This document shows, piece by piece, positions 36,525-45,111 of a DNA stretch of 64,000 bases (positions are counted from its first letter, which is position 1; every line of letters starts with the position of its first letter). The stretch comes from Chryseobacterium indologenes (lineage in GTDB: Bacteria; Bacteroidota; Bacteroidia; Flavobacteriales; Weeksellaceae), in contig CP065590.1 of the NCBI GenBank assembly GCA_016025055.1, positions 4,030,001 through 4,094,000 of the forward strand. Direction: 5' to 3'. The notes under the pieces are model-generated. The model made no database searches and was not told the DNA's origin. It saw only the letters and a program-made list of their open reading frames with translations. The position numbers were made by a program, and so were the translations under genes.

Positions 36525-37130
36525 ATGATAGCGGTCATTACCGGTGATATTATAAATTCACAGCATGCGGATACTGAGGTTTGGATTACCAGACTTAAAA
36601 ATCTTCTCGAAAAATGGGGGAGCGTTCCTCACACATGGGAAATTTACAGGGGTGATGAATTTCAGTTCAAATGCAATATTGATGACGTTTTCTGGCGGTT
36701 TCTAGCCATAAAATCTCTTATTAAAAGTCAGGAAAATTTAGATGTAAGAATGGCCATAGGTATTGGTGAAGAGAGTTTTTCTTCCGAAAAAATTACCGAG
36801 TCCAACGGGACTGCCTATGTAAATTCCGGAAGGTTACTGAACGACCTGAAAAATGATGGTCATACCGTTGCGATTAAAACATCGAATGAGGCTGTAGACA
36901 GAGATCTTAATATCCTTCTGAAATGGTCATCGAAAGATTTTGATAACTGGACGATGGCCACCTCAGAGATTATCCATGAAATGATTATGAATCAGGATAT
37001 CACCCAAGAAGACCTTGCCAAGAAATTTACTATTTCACAGTCCTCGATAAGCCAGAGACTGAAGCGAGCCAACTATGAGCTCATCGTAGAAACCAACCAG
37101 TATTTTAGAAAGAAAATCTCAGAATTATAG
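36525..37130 (+). CDS. SatD-family protein with C-terminal helix-turn-helix
   Basis: 201 residues. The N-terminal SatD-like domain (MIAVITGDIINSQ, YRGDEFQFKC, RMAIGIGE) has the look of a cyclase/GGDEF-like fold, with GD at 7-8 and RGDEF at about 43-47. The C-terminal ~55 residues form an HTH (ITQEDLAKKFTISQSSISQRLKRA). Probably a DNA-binding regulator of its own operon; the ligand is unknown. It is followed 1 bp later by a DUF3307 membrane protein, a pairing I regard as recurrent for this family. The promoter carries three palindromic repeats. Confidence 0.85.
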   Translation: MIAVITGDIINSQHADTEVWITRLKNLLEKWGSVPHTWEIYRGDEFQFKCNIDDVFWRFLAIKSLIKSQENLDVRMAIGIGEESFSSEKITESNGTAYVNSGRLLNDLKNDGHTVAIKTSNEAVDRDLNILLKWSSKDFDNWTMATSEIIHEMIMNQDITQEDLAKKFTISQSSISQRLKRANYELIVETNQYFRKKISEL

Positions 37131-37131
37131 C

Positions 37132-37827
37132 ATGATCTTTATTAAACTCATATTGGCACATCTACTCGGAGATTTTACTCTTCAGCCAGACTCTTGGGTT
37201 GCAGATAAGGAAAACTATAAACTAAAAAGTAAATTTTTATACCTTCACGTTCTCATTCACACGGTTTTAAGCCTTATTTTTCTTTGGGACTTACAGCTTT
37301 GGTGGGTAGCAATTCTGGTGGGTATTTCTCATTTTATTATTGATACGGCAAAGCTTACTTTTCAAAATGTCAAAACAAAGAAAAGATGGTTCTTTATCGA
37401 TCAGGTACTGCATGTTCTGGTGATCGCCGGTATTTCTTTTTATTTCGGAGAATTTGATATCAGCTTTCTGCAGAACCAGGAATTTTTGAAAATCATAATG
37501 GCAGCTTTGTTTCTGACAACGCCAGCTTCTATTTTCATTAAACTCCTTTTATCATCCTGGACGCCCTCTCCGGATGGTCCCAACACTATTCAAACCGAAT
37601 CTTTAACAAGTGCCGGAAAATATATCGGAATTTTAGAACGTTTACTGGTTTTCACCTTTATTATGGTGAATCACTGGGAAGGCGTAGGTTTCATGGTGGC
37701 TGCAAAATCTGTTTTCAGGTTCAGCGACCTTGCACAGGCAAAACAGAGAAAGCTTACAGAATATGTATTGATAGGTACATTGCTGAGTTTTGGACTGGCT
37801 GTCTTAACAGGAATAATAATTAAATAA
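37132..37827 (+). CDS. DUF3307 integral membrane protein
   Basis: 231 residues with about six hydrophobic helices. The N-terminal LAHLLGDFTLQPDSWV with HLLGDF and the later GISHFIIDTAK (HxxxD) suggest a membrane-embedded His/Asp site. DUF3307 function is unknown. It is coupled to the SatD-like regulator, which probably controls it. It is followed 36 bp later by purC; whether purC shares the transcript is unclear. Confidence 0.88.
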   Translation: MIFIKLILAHLLGDFTLQPDSWVADKENYKLKSKFLYLHVLIHTVLSLIFLWDLQLWWVAILVGISHFIIDTAKLTFQNVKTKKRWFFIDQVLHVLVIAGISFYFGEFDISFLQNQEFLKIIMAALFLTTPASIFIKLLLSSWTPSPDGPNTIQTESLTSAGKYIGILERLLVFTFIMVNHWEGVGFMVAAKSVFRFSDLAQAKQRKLTEYVLIGTLLSFGLAVLTGIIIK

Positions 37828-37863
37828 ATCAATAAATCTAACTACAATTTAGAAAGTAAAATT

Positions 37864-38586
37864 ATGAGTCAAAAGAAAGAAATGTTGTACGAAGGGAAAG
37901 CGAAACAAGTATTTGCTACCGATAATCCTGATGAAGTAGTAGTACGTTTCAAAGACGATGCTACAGCATTTAATGCTCAAAAGAAAGGCCAGGTTGACCT
38001 GAAAGGGGAAATGAACAACGCCATCACTACTCTTATTTTTGAATATTTAAATGAAAAAGGAATCAAAACTCATTTCATTAAGCAATTGGACGAAAGAGAG
38101 CAATTGGTAAGAAAAGTATCAATCATTCCTTTGGAAATGGTCGTGAGAAACTACTCTGCAGGAAGCATGGCACAAAGATTAGGGGTTGAAGAGGGAATCA
38201 AATCTCCGGTAACGATCTTTGATATCTGCTATAAAAAAGACGAGCTGGGAGATCCGCTTATCAACGACCACCACGCGGTGTTCCTGGGAGCAGCTACTTA
38301 CGAGGAGCTTGATGAAATGTATGAATTGACATCAGACATCAACGAGATCCTTATTGACCTTTTTGATAAAATTAATATCATCCTGGTAGATTTCAAAATC
38401 GAATTAGGTAAAACTTCAGATGGCGAAATCATCCTGGCAGACGAAATTTCTCCTGATACCTGCAGACTTTGGGATAAAGATACCATGAAGAAGCTTGACA
38501 AAGACAGATTCAGAAGAGACCTTGGAGAGGTAACTGAGGCTTATGTAGAAATATACAACCGTCTTAAAAATCTTTTACAGAAGTAA
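37864..38586 (+). CDS. purC: Phosphoribosylaminoimidazole-succinocarboxamide synthase
   Basis: 240 residues. SAICAR synthetase signatures: [11 protein letters not shown] near the N-terminus (ATP loop), [11 protein letters not shown], and LVDFKIELG followed by [14 protein letters not shown]. It joins aspartate to CAIR in purine synthesis, in the cytoplasm. It lies 141 bp before purF on the same strand; the spacer has repeated TTTCAGAT-type segments in both orientations that could fold. Confidence 0.97.
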   Translation: MSQKKEMLYEGKAKQVFATDNPDEVVVRFKDDATAFNAQKKGQVDLKGEMNNAITTLIFEYLNEKGIKTHFIKQLDEREQLVRKVSIIPLEMVVRNYSAGSMAQRLGVEEGIKSPVTIFDICYKKDELGDPLINDHHAVFLGAATYEELDEMYELTSDINEILIDLFDKINIILVDFKIELGKTSDGEIILADEISPDTCRLWDKDTMKKLDKDRFRRDLGEVTEAYVEIYNRLKNLLQK

Positions 38587-38727
38587 GATTCAGATACCGG
38601 ATTTCAGATATCGGACGTTAGTACTGAAAATACTTTGTTAGTTAAAAACAAAATTAAAATGTGAAGTCAGCTTTTAGTCTGAGGTCTGAAATCTGACATC
38701 TAAGATCTATAATTAGAAAAAATAGAA

Positions 38728-40227
38728 ATGAAAAGTTTAGACATTCATAAAAGTGAATATTTAAAACAGTTTGAAAACCAGGTTTACGGAAGAAATCTGT
38801 TCAGAACTCAGGAAGAGGAAAGACTGGATGCTCCGAATGAAGAATGTGGTATTTTCGGATTATATTCAGATAATGATCTGGATACGTTTTCTCTTTCACA
38901 ATTCGGGCTTTTTGCTTTGCAGCACAGAGGTCAGGAGGCTTGTGGTATTTCCGTCCTGAAAGAGGGGAGAATTACCAATATGAAGGATGAAGGCCTGGTT
39001 TTAGATGTTTATAAAGACATTCAGGAACCTGAAACTTTTATGGGAAATTCTGCAATCGGTCACACCCGTTATACGACTGCAGGAGATAAAAAGAAATATA
39101 ATTTCCAGCCATTTTTCGCAAAAAACGAATATGACCAGATTATACTTTCTATAGCGCACAACGGTAACCTTACCAATGCGAAAGAATTAAAAGCAGAATT
39201 AGAGGCTGAAGGCGTTGTTTTCAGGGCAACTTCCGATTCTGAAGTGATCTTAAGACTGATCCAGAAAAACCTTGATCTTGGACTTCGCGGTGCAATTAAG
39301 GCAACTATGGAAAAAATTGAAGGTGCTTATTCTGTAGTAGGAATGACCAGAAACAAATTCTTCGCCTTCAGAGATTTCAACGGGATCCGTCCGCTGGTTT
39401 TAGGAGCTATTGATGAGAAATCATATGTGGTGGCTTCTGAATCTGTAGCACTGGATGCTGTAGGAGCTCAATATGTACGTGATATCCTTCCTGGAGAGAT
39501 CATTTATACGAATGAAAACGAACCCGGAAAGCTGAATTCTTACATGATGGATGAAGCAAAAGGGAAACAAAGAATCTGTTCTTTTGAATACATCTACTTT
39601 GCAAGACCCGACTCTACTTTAGAAAACATTAATGTATATGAGATCAGAGAAAAGTCCGGTGAAAAGATCTGGGAACAGGCTCCGGTAGATGCCGACCTTG
39701 TAATAGGTGTTCCTGACTCGGGAGTTCCTGCTGCTATCGGTTTTTCTAAAGCTTCAGGAATTCCATTCCGTCCTGTATTGATCAAAAACAGATATATTGG
39801 AAGAAGTTTCATTGTCCCTACCCAGGAAATGAGAGAAAGGGTAGTCAACCTGAAGCTGAACCCGATTATTTCTGAAATGAAAGATAAAAGAGTAGTTATC
39901 ATTGATGACTCTATCGTTCGTGGAACAACCTCAAAGAGATTGGTTAAAATCTTGAAAGATGCAGGAGTAAAAGAAATCCACTTCAGAAGTGTTTCCCCAC
40001 CTATTATTGCCCCTTGCTATTTAGGGATCGATACTCCTTCAAAAGATGATCTGATCTCTGCCAATATGACTACAGAAGAGCTTAAAAATTATTTAGGCGT
40101 TGATTCGTTGGAATTTTTAAGCATAGACAATCTAAAGGAAATTTTAGGATCTGCCAACCACTGCTTCGGATGTTTTACAGAAGAATATCCAGTAGGAAAA
40201 GGAGAGGAGATAGAATTATTCAATTAA
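38728..40227 (+). CDS. purF: Amidophosphoribosyltransferase
   Basis: 499 residues. The N-terminal nucleophile glutaminase domain starts at C40 in NEECGIFG, so the product has a 39-residue leader that must be removed, longer than the short propeptides of well-studied PurF. The PRPP-binding loop is VVIIDDSIVRGTTS, and late Cys in SANHCFGCFTEEYP suggest an Fe-S-type (B. subtilis-like) enzyme, together with earlier Cys. It makes 5-phosphoribosylamine, the first committed purine step. It ends at a strong terminator. Confidence 0.97.
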   Translation: MKSLDIHKSEYLKQFENQVYGRNLFRTQEEERLDAPNEECGIFGLYSDNDLDTFSLSQFGLFALQHRGQEACGISVLKEGRITNMKDEGLVLDVYKDIQEPETFMGNSAIGHTRYTTAGDKKKYNFQPFFAKNEYDQIILSIAHNGNLTNAKELKAELEAEGVVFRATSDSEVILRLIQKNLDLGLRGAIKATMEKIEGAYSVVGMTRNKFFAFRDFNGIRPLVLGAIDEKSYVVASESVALDAVGAQYVRDILPGEIIYTNENEPGKLNSYMMDEAKGKQRICSFEYIYFARPDSTLENINVYEIREKSGEKIWEQAPVDADLVIGVPDSGVPAAIGFSKASGIPFRPVLIKNRYIGRSFIVPTQEMRERVVNLKLNPIISEMKDKRVVIIDDSIVRGTTSKRLVKILKDAGVKEIHFRSVSPPIIAPCYLGIDTPSKDDLISANMTTEELKNYLGVDSLEFLSIDNLKEILGSANHCFGCFTEEYPVGKGEEIELFN

Positions 40228-40250
40228 AATATTTTTAAATCAAAATAGAG

Positions 40251-40277
40251 AGCCAGGCATTTGTCTGGCTTTTTTTG
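40251..40277 (+). terminator. Terminator after purF
   Basis: AGCCAG / CTGGCT stem (40251-40256, 40265-40270) followed by T6, 24 bp past the stop. Confidence 0.88.
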
Positions 40278-40509
40278 TTGCCAGGTTGTTAATTAGGATA
40301 TCGAAGATCGAGTGAAGAAATATTGCCCTATCAACAACAAGAACTAACTTAACTTTTCCTAATTCCTTAAAAATATTAACGGTTTAAAATTTTATGGTCT
40401 TTTTAAAGAACCTGCTTATCAGGTTATGAAATATAGCACAATCTTAATATTCATGTATTATACAGGACACAAGTAAATTTTAATTTTACCGGATTAAAAT
40501 CTTAGGTTT

Positions 40510-41454
40510 ATGAAGAACGCATTCTTAGCAAGTATTTGTTTTGTCGGTATTCAGTTATATTCAGGTCAGTCTTTCGATAATCAGGCTCATCGTGGCGGCA
40601 AATCACTGTATCCGGAGAATACAATTCCGGCCATGAAAAACGCTTTAAAAATGAATGTCACCACCCTGGAAATGGATCTGGCGATCACAAAGGATAAAAA
40701 GGTAATTCTTTCTCATGATGCTTTTCTTTCACCTGAATTGGTTACCAAGCCCGATGGAACATATATTCCGGAAGATTCAGGATTTTATTATAAGATTTAT
40801 GACATGCCCTATGCTAAAATTAAAACATTTGACGTTGGTTTAAAGAAACTGGACCGATATCCGGACCAAAAGAAAATGAAGGTGCAAAAACCCCTTTTTT
40901 CCGAGGTAATTGACGCTTGTGAGGCTTATGCCCGTGAATTGAAAAGACCATTGCCATTTTATAATATTGAAACCAAAACACGTCCGTTTTCAGATAATAT
41001 TTTTCACCCCGAACCCAGAGAATTTGTAGATCTGATGATGAAAATTATCACTGACAAACACATCCAGGACCGCGTAATTATCCAGTCATTCGATCCCAGA
41101 ACATTAGAAATCATTCACAAAGAATATCCCGGAGTAATGACCGCTTTACTGGTTGAAAAGGTAGATGATAAAAAGCTTGCGCAACAACAGATGCATTTTA
41201 AAAACATACCGCTTGAAAAGTTCAAGCTATATCCTGATCATCTTAACGGTGTAGCAGGAGATTTGAAATTTTTAAGCTTTACTCCTACCATTTACAGCCC
41301 GGAACATCATCTTGTTACTCCGGAAATGGTCAGAGAATGCCATGCATCAGGAATGAAAGTTATCCCATGGACAGTGAATACCAAAGAAAGGCTAAAGGAA
41401 TTGAAAGATATGGGGACTGACGGAGTGATCAGTGATGATCCCAGAATATTTTAA
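40510..41454 (+). CDS. Secreted glycerophosphodiester phosphodiesterase
   Basis: 314 residues. A signal peptide ends after about residue 19 (IQLYSGQ). The GDPD active-site set is AHRGG (His), PENT (Glu), EMDLAITKD (Glu/Asp pair) and LSHD (His), then the ETKT and late WTVNTKERLKELKDMGTDGVISDDP signatures. It hydrolyses glycerophosphodiesters to glycerol-3-phosphate and an alcohol in the periplasm. Monocistronic, with a strong terminator after it. Confidence 0.94.
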   Translation: MKNAFLASICFVGIQLYSGQSFDNQAHRGGKSLYPENTIPAMKNALKMNVTTLEMDLAITKDKKVILSHDAFLSPELVTKPDGTYIPEDSGFYYKIYDMPYAKIKTFDVGLKKLDRYPDQKKMKVQKPLFSEVIDACEAYARELKRPLPFYNIETKTRPFSDNIFHPEPREFVDLMMKIITDKHIQDRVIIQSFDPRTLEIIHKEYPGVMTALLVEKVDDKKLAQQQMHFKNIPLEKFKLYPDHLNGVAGDLKFLSFTPTIYSPEHHLVTPEMVRECHASGMKVIPWTVNTKERLKELKDMGTDGVISDDPRIF

Positions 41455-41458
41455 ATTA

Positions 41459-41491
41459 AAAATGGCCGGAAGAAATTCTTCCGGCCATTTT
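41459..41491. terminator. Bidirectional terminator
   Basis: Perfect 16-bp inverted repeat AAAATGGCCGGAAGAA / TTCTTCCGGCCATTTT between the convergent phosphodiesterase and beta-barrel genes. Confidence 0.92.
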
Positions 41492-41539
41492 ATATCATGC
41501 AGAAATCTGCATTTAAAGTTAAAAAATTGGTTTCTTTAC

Positions 41540-42262
41540 TTAGAACTTGTAGTTCAGACCCAACTGGAATACTCTGTTGTTGTTTTCAGCGGCAGGTCTG
41601 CTCTTATCAATTTTAGTCAAGCTATTTACATATCTTGCACTAATACCGATGTTATTAGTAATATCATATCCAAGACCTAATCCTAAACCGAAGTTGAATC
41701 TGTTGATTTGATCTTTGTCAAGATCTTCAGAGTGAGATTCTGTTCTTGTTGTAGTAACACCTCCTGTTGTAGTAGAAACTGTAGATTCACCTTTGTTTTT
41801 CCCATTGATGAAATAGCTGAATTCAGGTCCTGCCTCAATATAGAATTTCTCTGTTGGTCTCATTTGTAGCATTAAAGGAACTGAAATATAGTTCATAGTT
41901 ACTTTATCTTCTCCTTTTGTTTTAGTAGTAACTGAACCTACTGTGTTTTCTGTAGAATAGTTTACAGCTCTGGCACCCATTTGGTTATATAATACCTCTG
42001 GCTGTAAGCTGAATTGTTTAGAGATTGGAATATTTACGAATGCACCAGCGTGGAATCCTAGCTTTTGGCTGTTCATTCCAAAACTTTGTGCACTGAAGTA
42101 GGCTGAGTTTCCTCCTGCTTTAATACCAAATCTAACTGGTTGAACGTCGCTTTTTAGTGGAGATGTAGCTACCGTTTTTGTTGTAGTAGTTGTCGTTGTT
42201 GTTTCCTGTGCGAAAGCTAATGTACCAGCAGTTAATGCTAATCCTAAAAATAACTTCTTCAT
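41540..42262 (-). CDS. Outer-membrane beta-barrel protein (porin family)
   Basis: 240 residues. A signal peptide (MKKLFLGLALTAGTLAFAQ) is followed by a Thr-rich linker (a run of eight T) and an eight-strand-like barrel with FGIKAGGN, GFHAGAFVNIPI, PEVLYNQMG, YISVPLMLQ and the C-terminal aromatic LGLNYKF. This matches the OMP_b-brl_2 family of Bacteroidota. First of three paralogs in a row (also 43173 and 44037), each separately terminated. Role unknown, probably structural or adhesive. Confidence 0.9.
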   Translation of the reverse strand: MKKLFLGLALTAGTLAFAQETTTTTTTTKTVATSPLKSDVQPVRFGIKAGGNSAYFSAQSFGMNSQKLGFHAGAFVNIPISKQFSLQPEVLYNQMGARAVNYSTENTVGSVTTKTKGEDKVTMNYISVPLMLQMRPTEKFYIEAGPEFSYFINGKNKGESTVSTTTGGVTTTRTESHSEDLDKDQINRFNFGLGLGLGYDITNNIGISARYVNSLTKIDKSRPAAENNNRVFQLGLNYKF

Positions 42263-43106
42263 AATTTTATTCTTTTAATTTTTTTACTATTTGCTTGTTG
42301 TATGATTTATCAATCAGACTTGAATTATTTTGCAAATAGCTTGCCAAAGTCGAAAAAGTCTCATCTGCAGGGCTATGAGAGCTGTTTTTCAAAGATGTTT
42401 CTTTTGTACTTTTAAGCTTTTTTTATGAAAAAATATGTAATGCAAATTTATGTTTCGTAAACATTTTTAAATTATAACGTGTTTTAGGTGTATAATTTTA
42501 ATATGATTCTTTTTTAAAAAAAATCATATCTGTAATCAATATAAATAAGCATTTGCAGATTTTCAATACAGTGGGAAATATATTTTGTATTGTATTTGAA
42601 AATCATTGAAACAAGAAGAAATTCTGCCAAAATGTTTATGTGATTGAAATCCAGTGTAATGAATCATTTCAAATAATAGTTTTCTAATAGGAGCTGCCTT
42701 TTTCCCATACCAATCGTGCGGTATTTTTACACAATTGTTTTAAAAACTATAGAGGCTGGGGTGGAATATGTATGTAAATATATCCGCCTGCCATACTTTA
42801 CGAAAGCGAAAAAGTCAGGCCTAAACAAGCAGACCTGACTTTTTCTATTGAAATCAAAATGTATTTTACTCGGGTTGCAGCACGAAATCTTTACCTACCA
42901 TTTGTCATTGATGAACTAAAAATTTTTAATCAAAAATAAATATCTGGAATATTCCTGTTCAGAAATAAATTATTGTATTTATGTCAATTGTATTCATCAT
43001 AAATAAAATACAGGAATTGAAAGATGGTAATGCGGAATGGGATACAATCTTAAAGTGATAGACAAATTTCTTGCCAAAGATGTTGATTAAGAAAAAAAAA
43101 TATACA
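42263..43106. other. Long AT-rich intergenic region with an orphan hairpin and a possible broken small ORF
   Basis: About 840 bp. It contains the orphan terminator at 42809-42844. A 25-codon ORF at 42981-43058 (starts MSIVFIINKIQELKD) would extend to about 36 residues at 43090 (ending DKFLAKDVD) if one A were added to an A3 run at 43052-43054. The support is weak. The remainder shows no gene. A true small gene or a remnant of a fourth gene are both possible. Confidence 0.35.
42809..42844. terminator. Orphan terminator-like hairpin
   Basis: Perfect 11-bp inverted repeat AAAAAGTCAGG / CCTGACTTTTT with a 14-nt loop. No gene that it would obviously end is recognised within several hundred bases on either side. 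Confidence 0.65.
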
Positions 43107-43134
43107 CAAAAAAGCCGGATTATAGAATCCGGCT
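43107..43134 (-). terminator. Terminator after the second beta-barrel gene
   Basis: AGCCGGATT / AATCCGGCT stem (43113-43121, 43126-43134), with T6 following on the minus strand, 38 bp past the stop at 43173. Confidence 0.85.
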
Positions 43135-43172
43135 CTCTGTAATTATAAAATTTGTTATTGAAAACAAGCTTA

Positions 43173-43757
43173 TTAGAATTTATAAGCCAGTCCAACCTGG
43201 AATACTCCGTTTTTAGAAGAATCACCACCGATTCTGTTCTTAACAACGTCAGTTAATCCTGCAACATATCTTACGTTAACTCCGATGTTAGGAGTAAAGT
43301 AATATCCTGCTCCAAGACCTAATCCGAAATCAAAAGTTTTGAAACCGTCTTTAACATCTACAGAACCATTGTTGTCTTTTCCTTTAGCACTTACAAGGAA
43401 GCTGAATTGTGGTCCTGCTTCTACATATAGGTTAGGAAGTGCATTGTACTGCAACATTACCGGTACAGCGATATAATCCATGTTCAATTTAACATCGCTG
43501 TTAGCTTTCGCTTTAGCACCCATACCGCTGTATAATACTTCCGGTTGTACAGAGAAGTCTTGTGCTACAGGAATGTTTGCGAAAACACCACCATAAAATC
43601 CAGCTTTTGAATTGGTATCACTGTTAGAAAGGCTTGAAACATTAAGACCAGCTTTTAATCCAAATCTAACCGGAGAAGATGCTGTATTTGATGAAGTTTT
43701 TTGTGCGAAAGTAAAAGTACCTGCTACGAGTGCCAGGCCTAAAAAAATCTTTTTCAT
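43173..43757 (-). CDS. Outer-membrane beta-barrel protein (porin family)
   Basis: 194 residues. Signal peptide MKKIFLGLALVAGTFTFAQ, then the same strand pattern as its neighbours: FGLKAGLNVSSLSN, GFYGGVFANIPV, PEVLYSGMG, YIAVPVMLQYN, GLGLGAGYYFTPNIG and a C-terminal VGLAYKF. OMP_b-brl_2 type. More similar to the copy at 44037 than to that at 41540. Own terminator. Confidence 0.9.
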   Translation of the reverse strand: MKKIFLGLALVAGTFTFAQKTSSNTASSPVRFGLKAGLNVSSLSNSDTNSKAGFYGGVFANIPVAQDFSVQPEVLYSGMGAKAKANSDVKLNMDYIAVPVMLQYNALPNLYVEAGPQFSFLVSAKGKDNNGSVDVKDGFKTFDFGLGLGAGYYFTPNIGVNVRYVAGLTDVVKNRIGGDSSKNGVFQVGLAYKF

Positions 43758-43965
43758 AAGTTTTTATTTAATAGTTTTTAAGTTTTATTTAACAGTTTGT
43801 TTATTAGCAAACACCGTGCCAGAAATAATGTTGTTTTATAATTTTATATAAATAAGCAGATTATGGCGAAAAAAGTAAATGACAAACATTAACAGATATG
43901 ATTAAATTCTAATTATCATAGCTTTGTATTTATATTTTATTTTAATTGTTTTTAAAATTCTTGCA

Positions 43966-44000
43966 TAAAAAAAGATCAGATTATAAGTAATCTGACCTTT
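43966..44000 (-). terminator. Terminator after the third beta-barrel gene
   Basis: Inverted repeat AAAGaTCAGATTA / TAATCTGaCCTTT (43971-43983, 43988-44000), with one imperfect position and a T run on the minus strand, 36 bp past the stop at 44037. Confidence 0.78.
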
Positions 44001-44036
44001 TATTGAATATAAAAATTTGTTAGTGAGCGTTGTGGC

Positions 44037-44681
44037 TTATTTAAATTTATAAGCCAATCCTACCTGGAATACATTGTTTTTAACAGCATCACCTGAATTG
44101 TTTTTATAAATATCAGTAAGACCTGCTGTATATCTTGCGGTAATTCCTAAGTTCTGTGTGAAATAGTATCCTGCACCAAGACCGATACCGAAGTTGAATG
44201 TTTTGAAGTCATCTTTATTAAGACTTGCTACCTGCGAACTGGTATTGCTGTTGGTAGAGCTTTTGAATTTATCATTAGCACTTACTAAGAATCCAAATTC
44301 AGGTCCTGCTTCAAGATAAAATTCAGGAGTTGCGTTGTACTGGAACATTACCGGTACTGCAATATATCCCAGATTTCTTGAATATTCATCTTTATATTTA
44401 TTTCCTACGATTGAATACTCTCTTGTTACTTTTGAACCTAAGTCATTATAAATAACCTCAGGTTGTACACTAAATGAACTAGCTAGCGGGATGTTGGCAA
44501 ATACACCGGCGTTAAAACCGATTTTAGATTTAGAATCACTCAAATCAGCTCCGTTTGAAAGGGAAGATACGTTCATTCCTCCTTTAATACCAAATGTTGC
44601 TGCCCCTACTGAAGAAGGTGTTTGCTGAGCGAATGCTAATGTTCCTGCAGTTACTGCCAATCCTAAAATTAACTTTTTCAT
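44037..44681 (-). CDS. Outer-membrane beta-barrel protein (porin family)
   Basis: 214 residues. Signal peptide MKKLILGLAVTAGTLAFAQ, then FGIKGGMNVSSLSNG, GFNAGVFANIPL, PEVIYNDLG, YIAVPVMFQYN, GIGLGAGYYFTQNLG and the terminal VGLAYKFK. OMP_b-brl_2 type barrel and the third member of the tandem array. The loops between strands (for example the SNTSSQVASLN stretch) carry most of the differences between paralogs, as expected for surface-exposed segments. Confidence 0.9.
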   Translation of the reverse strand: MKKLILGLAVTAGTLAFAQQTPSSVGAATFGIKGGMNVSSLSNGADLSDSKSKIGFNAGVFANIPLASSFSVQPEVIYNDLGSKVTREYSIVGNKYKDEYSRNLGYIAVPVMFQYNATPEFYLEAGPEFGFLVSANDKFKSSTNSNTSSQVASLNKDDFKTFNFGIGLGAGYYFTQNLGITARYTAGLTDIYKNNSGDAVKNNVFQVGLAYKFK

Positions 44682-45024
44682 AACTTTAATTTTTTAAATT
44701 TTACTCTTTCTTAATTTTAAATTTTACTCTGTTTCAACATTTTTAGTTGAACGCAGAATATCTTTCAAATTACTTGCCAAAAATATTTTTTATGACTTAA
44801 ATCAATAAAAAATCTACTCTCTGTTTAAATTATTTCATATTTAATCTGTTGAATTTCAAACGAATATATAATTAAATAAACATTTGTTTAGAGAAGCTCT
44901 AAATTGACAATTTTGTTAAAAACAAAAGTAAGAAATAGTGCGCAGCCCATAATAATGTTCAAAAACCTTAATGCAGATGACGAAACAAAGTATCTTTAAA
45001 CAATATTTGCTTTATTTTCTTTAC
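44682..45024. other. AT-rich intergenic region
   Basis: About 340 bp between divergent genes with no ORF of note. It must carry the promoter of the beta-barrel gene at 44037; no perfect minus-strand box was identified. A plus-strand box follows at 45025. Confidence 0.4.
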
Positions 45025-45032
45025 TAATTTTG
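45025..45032 (+). promoter_or_regulatory. -7 promoter box
   Basis: TAATTTTG, a perfect TAnnTTTG, 79 bp before the tail-fibre-like gene at 45112. Confidence 0.5.
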
Positions 45033-45111
45033 TCATCCTCATAAAATGATAACCTGATACTCTTACAATAATGATTGATTGAATTTGTAAGAATTACTTA
45101 ATGTCTACAAC

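Noticed and set aside
38587..38727. Possible purine riboswitch between purC and purF
   Set aside because: The spacer has TTTCAGAT-like repeats in both orientations but no recognisable riboswitch core; probably simple repeat sequence.
42959..43246. 95-codon minus-strand ORF overlapping the end of a beta-barrel gene
   Set aside because: It overlaps a real gene in another frame and crosses its terminator; composition is typical of AT-rich non-coding sequence.
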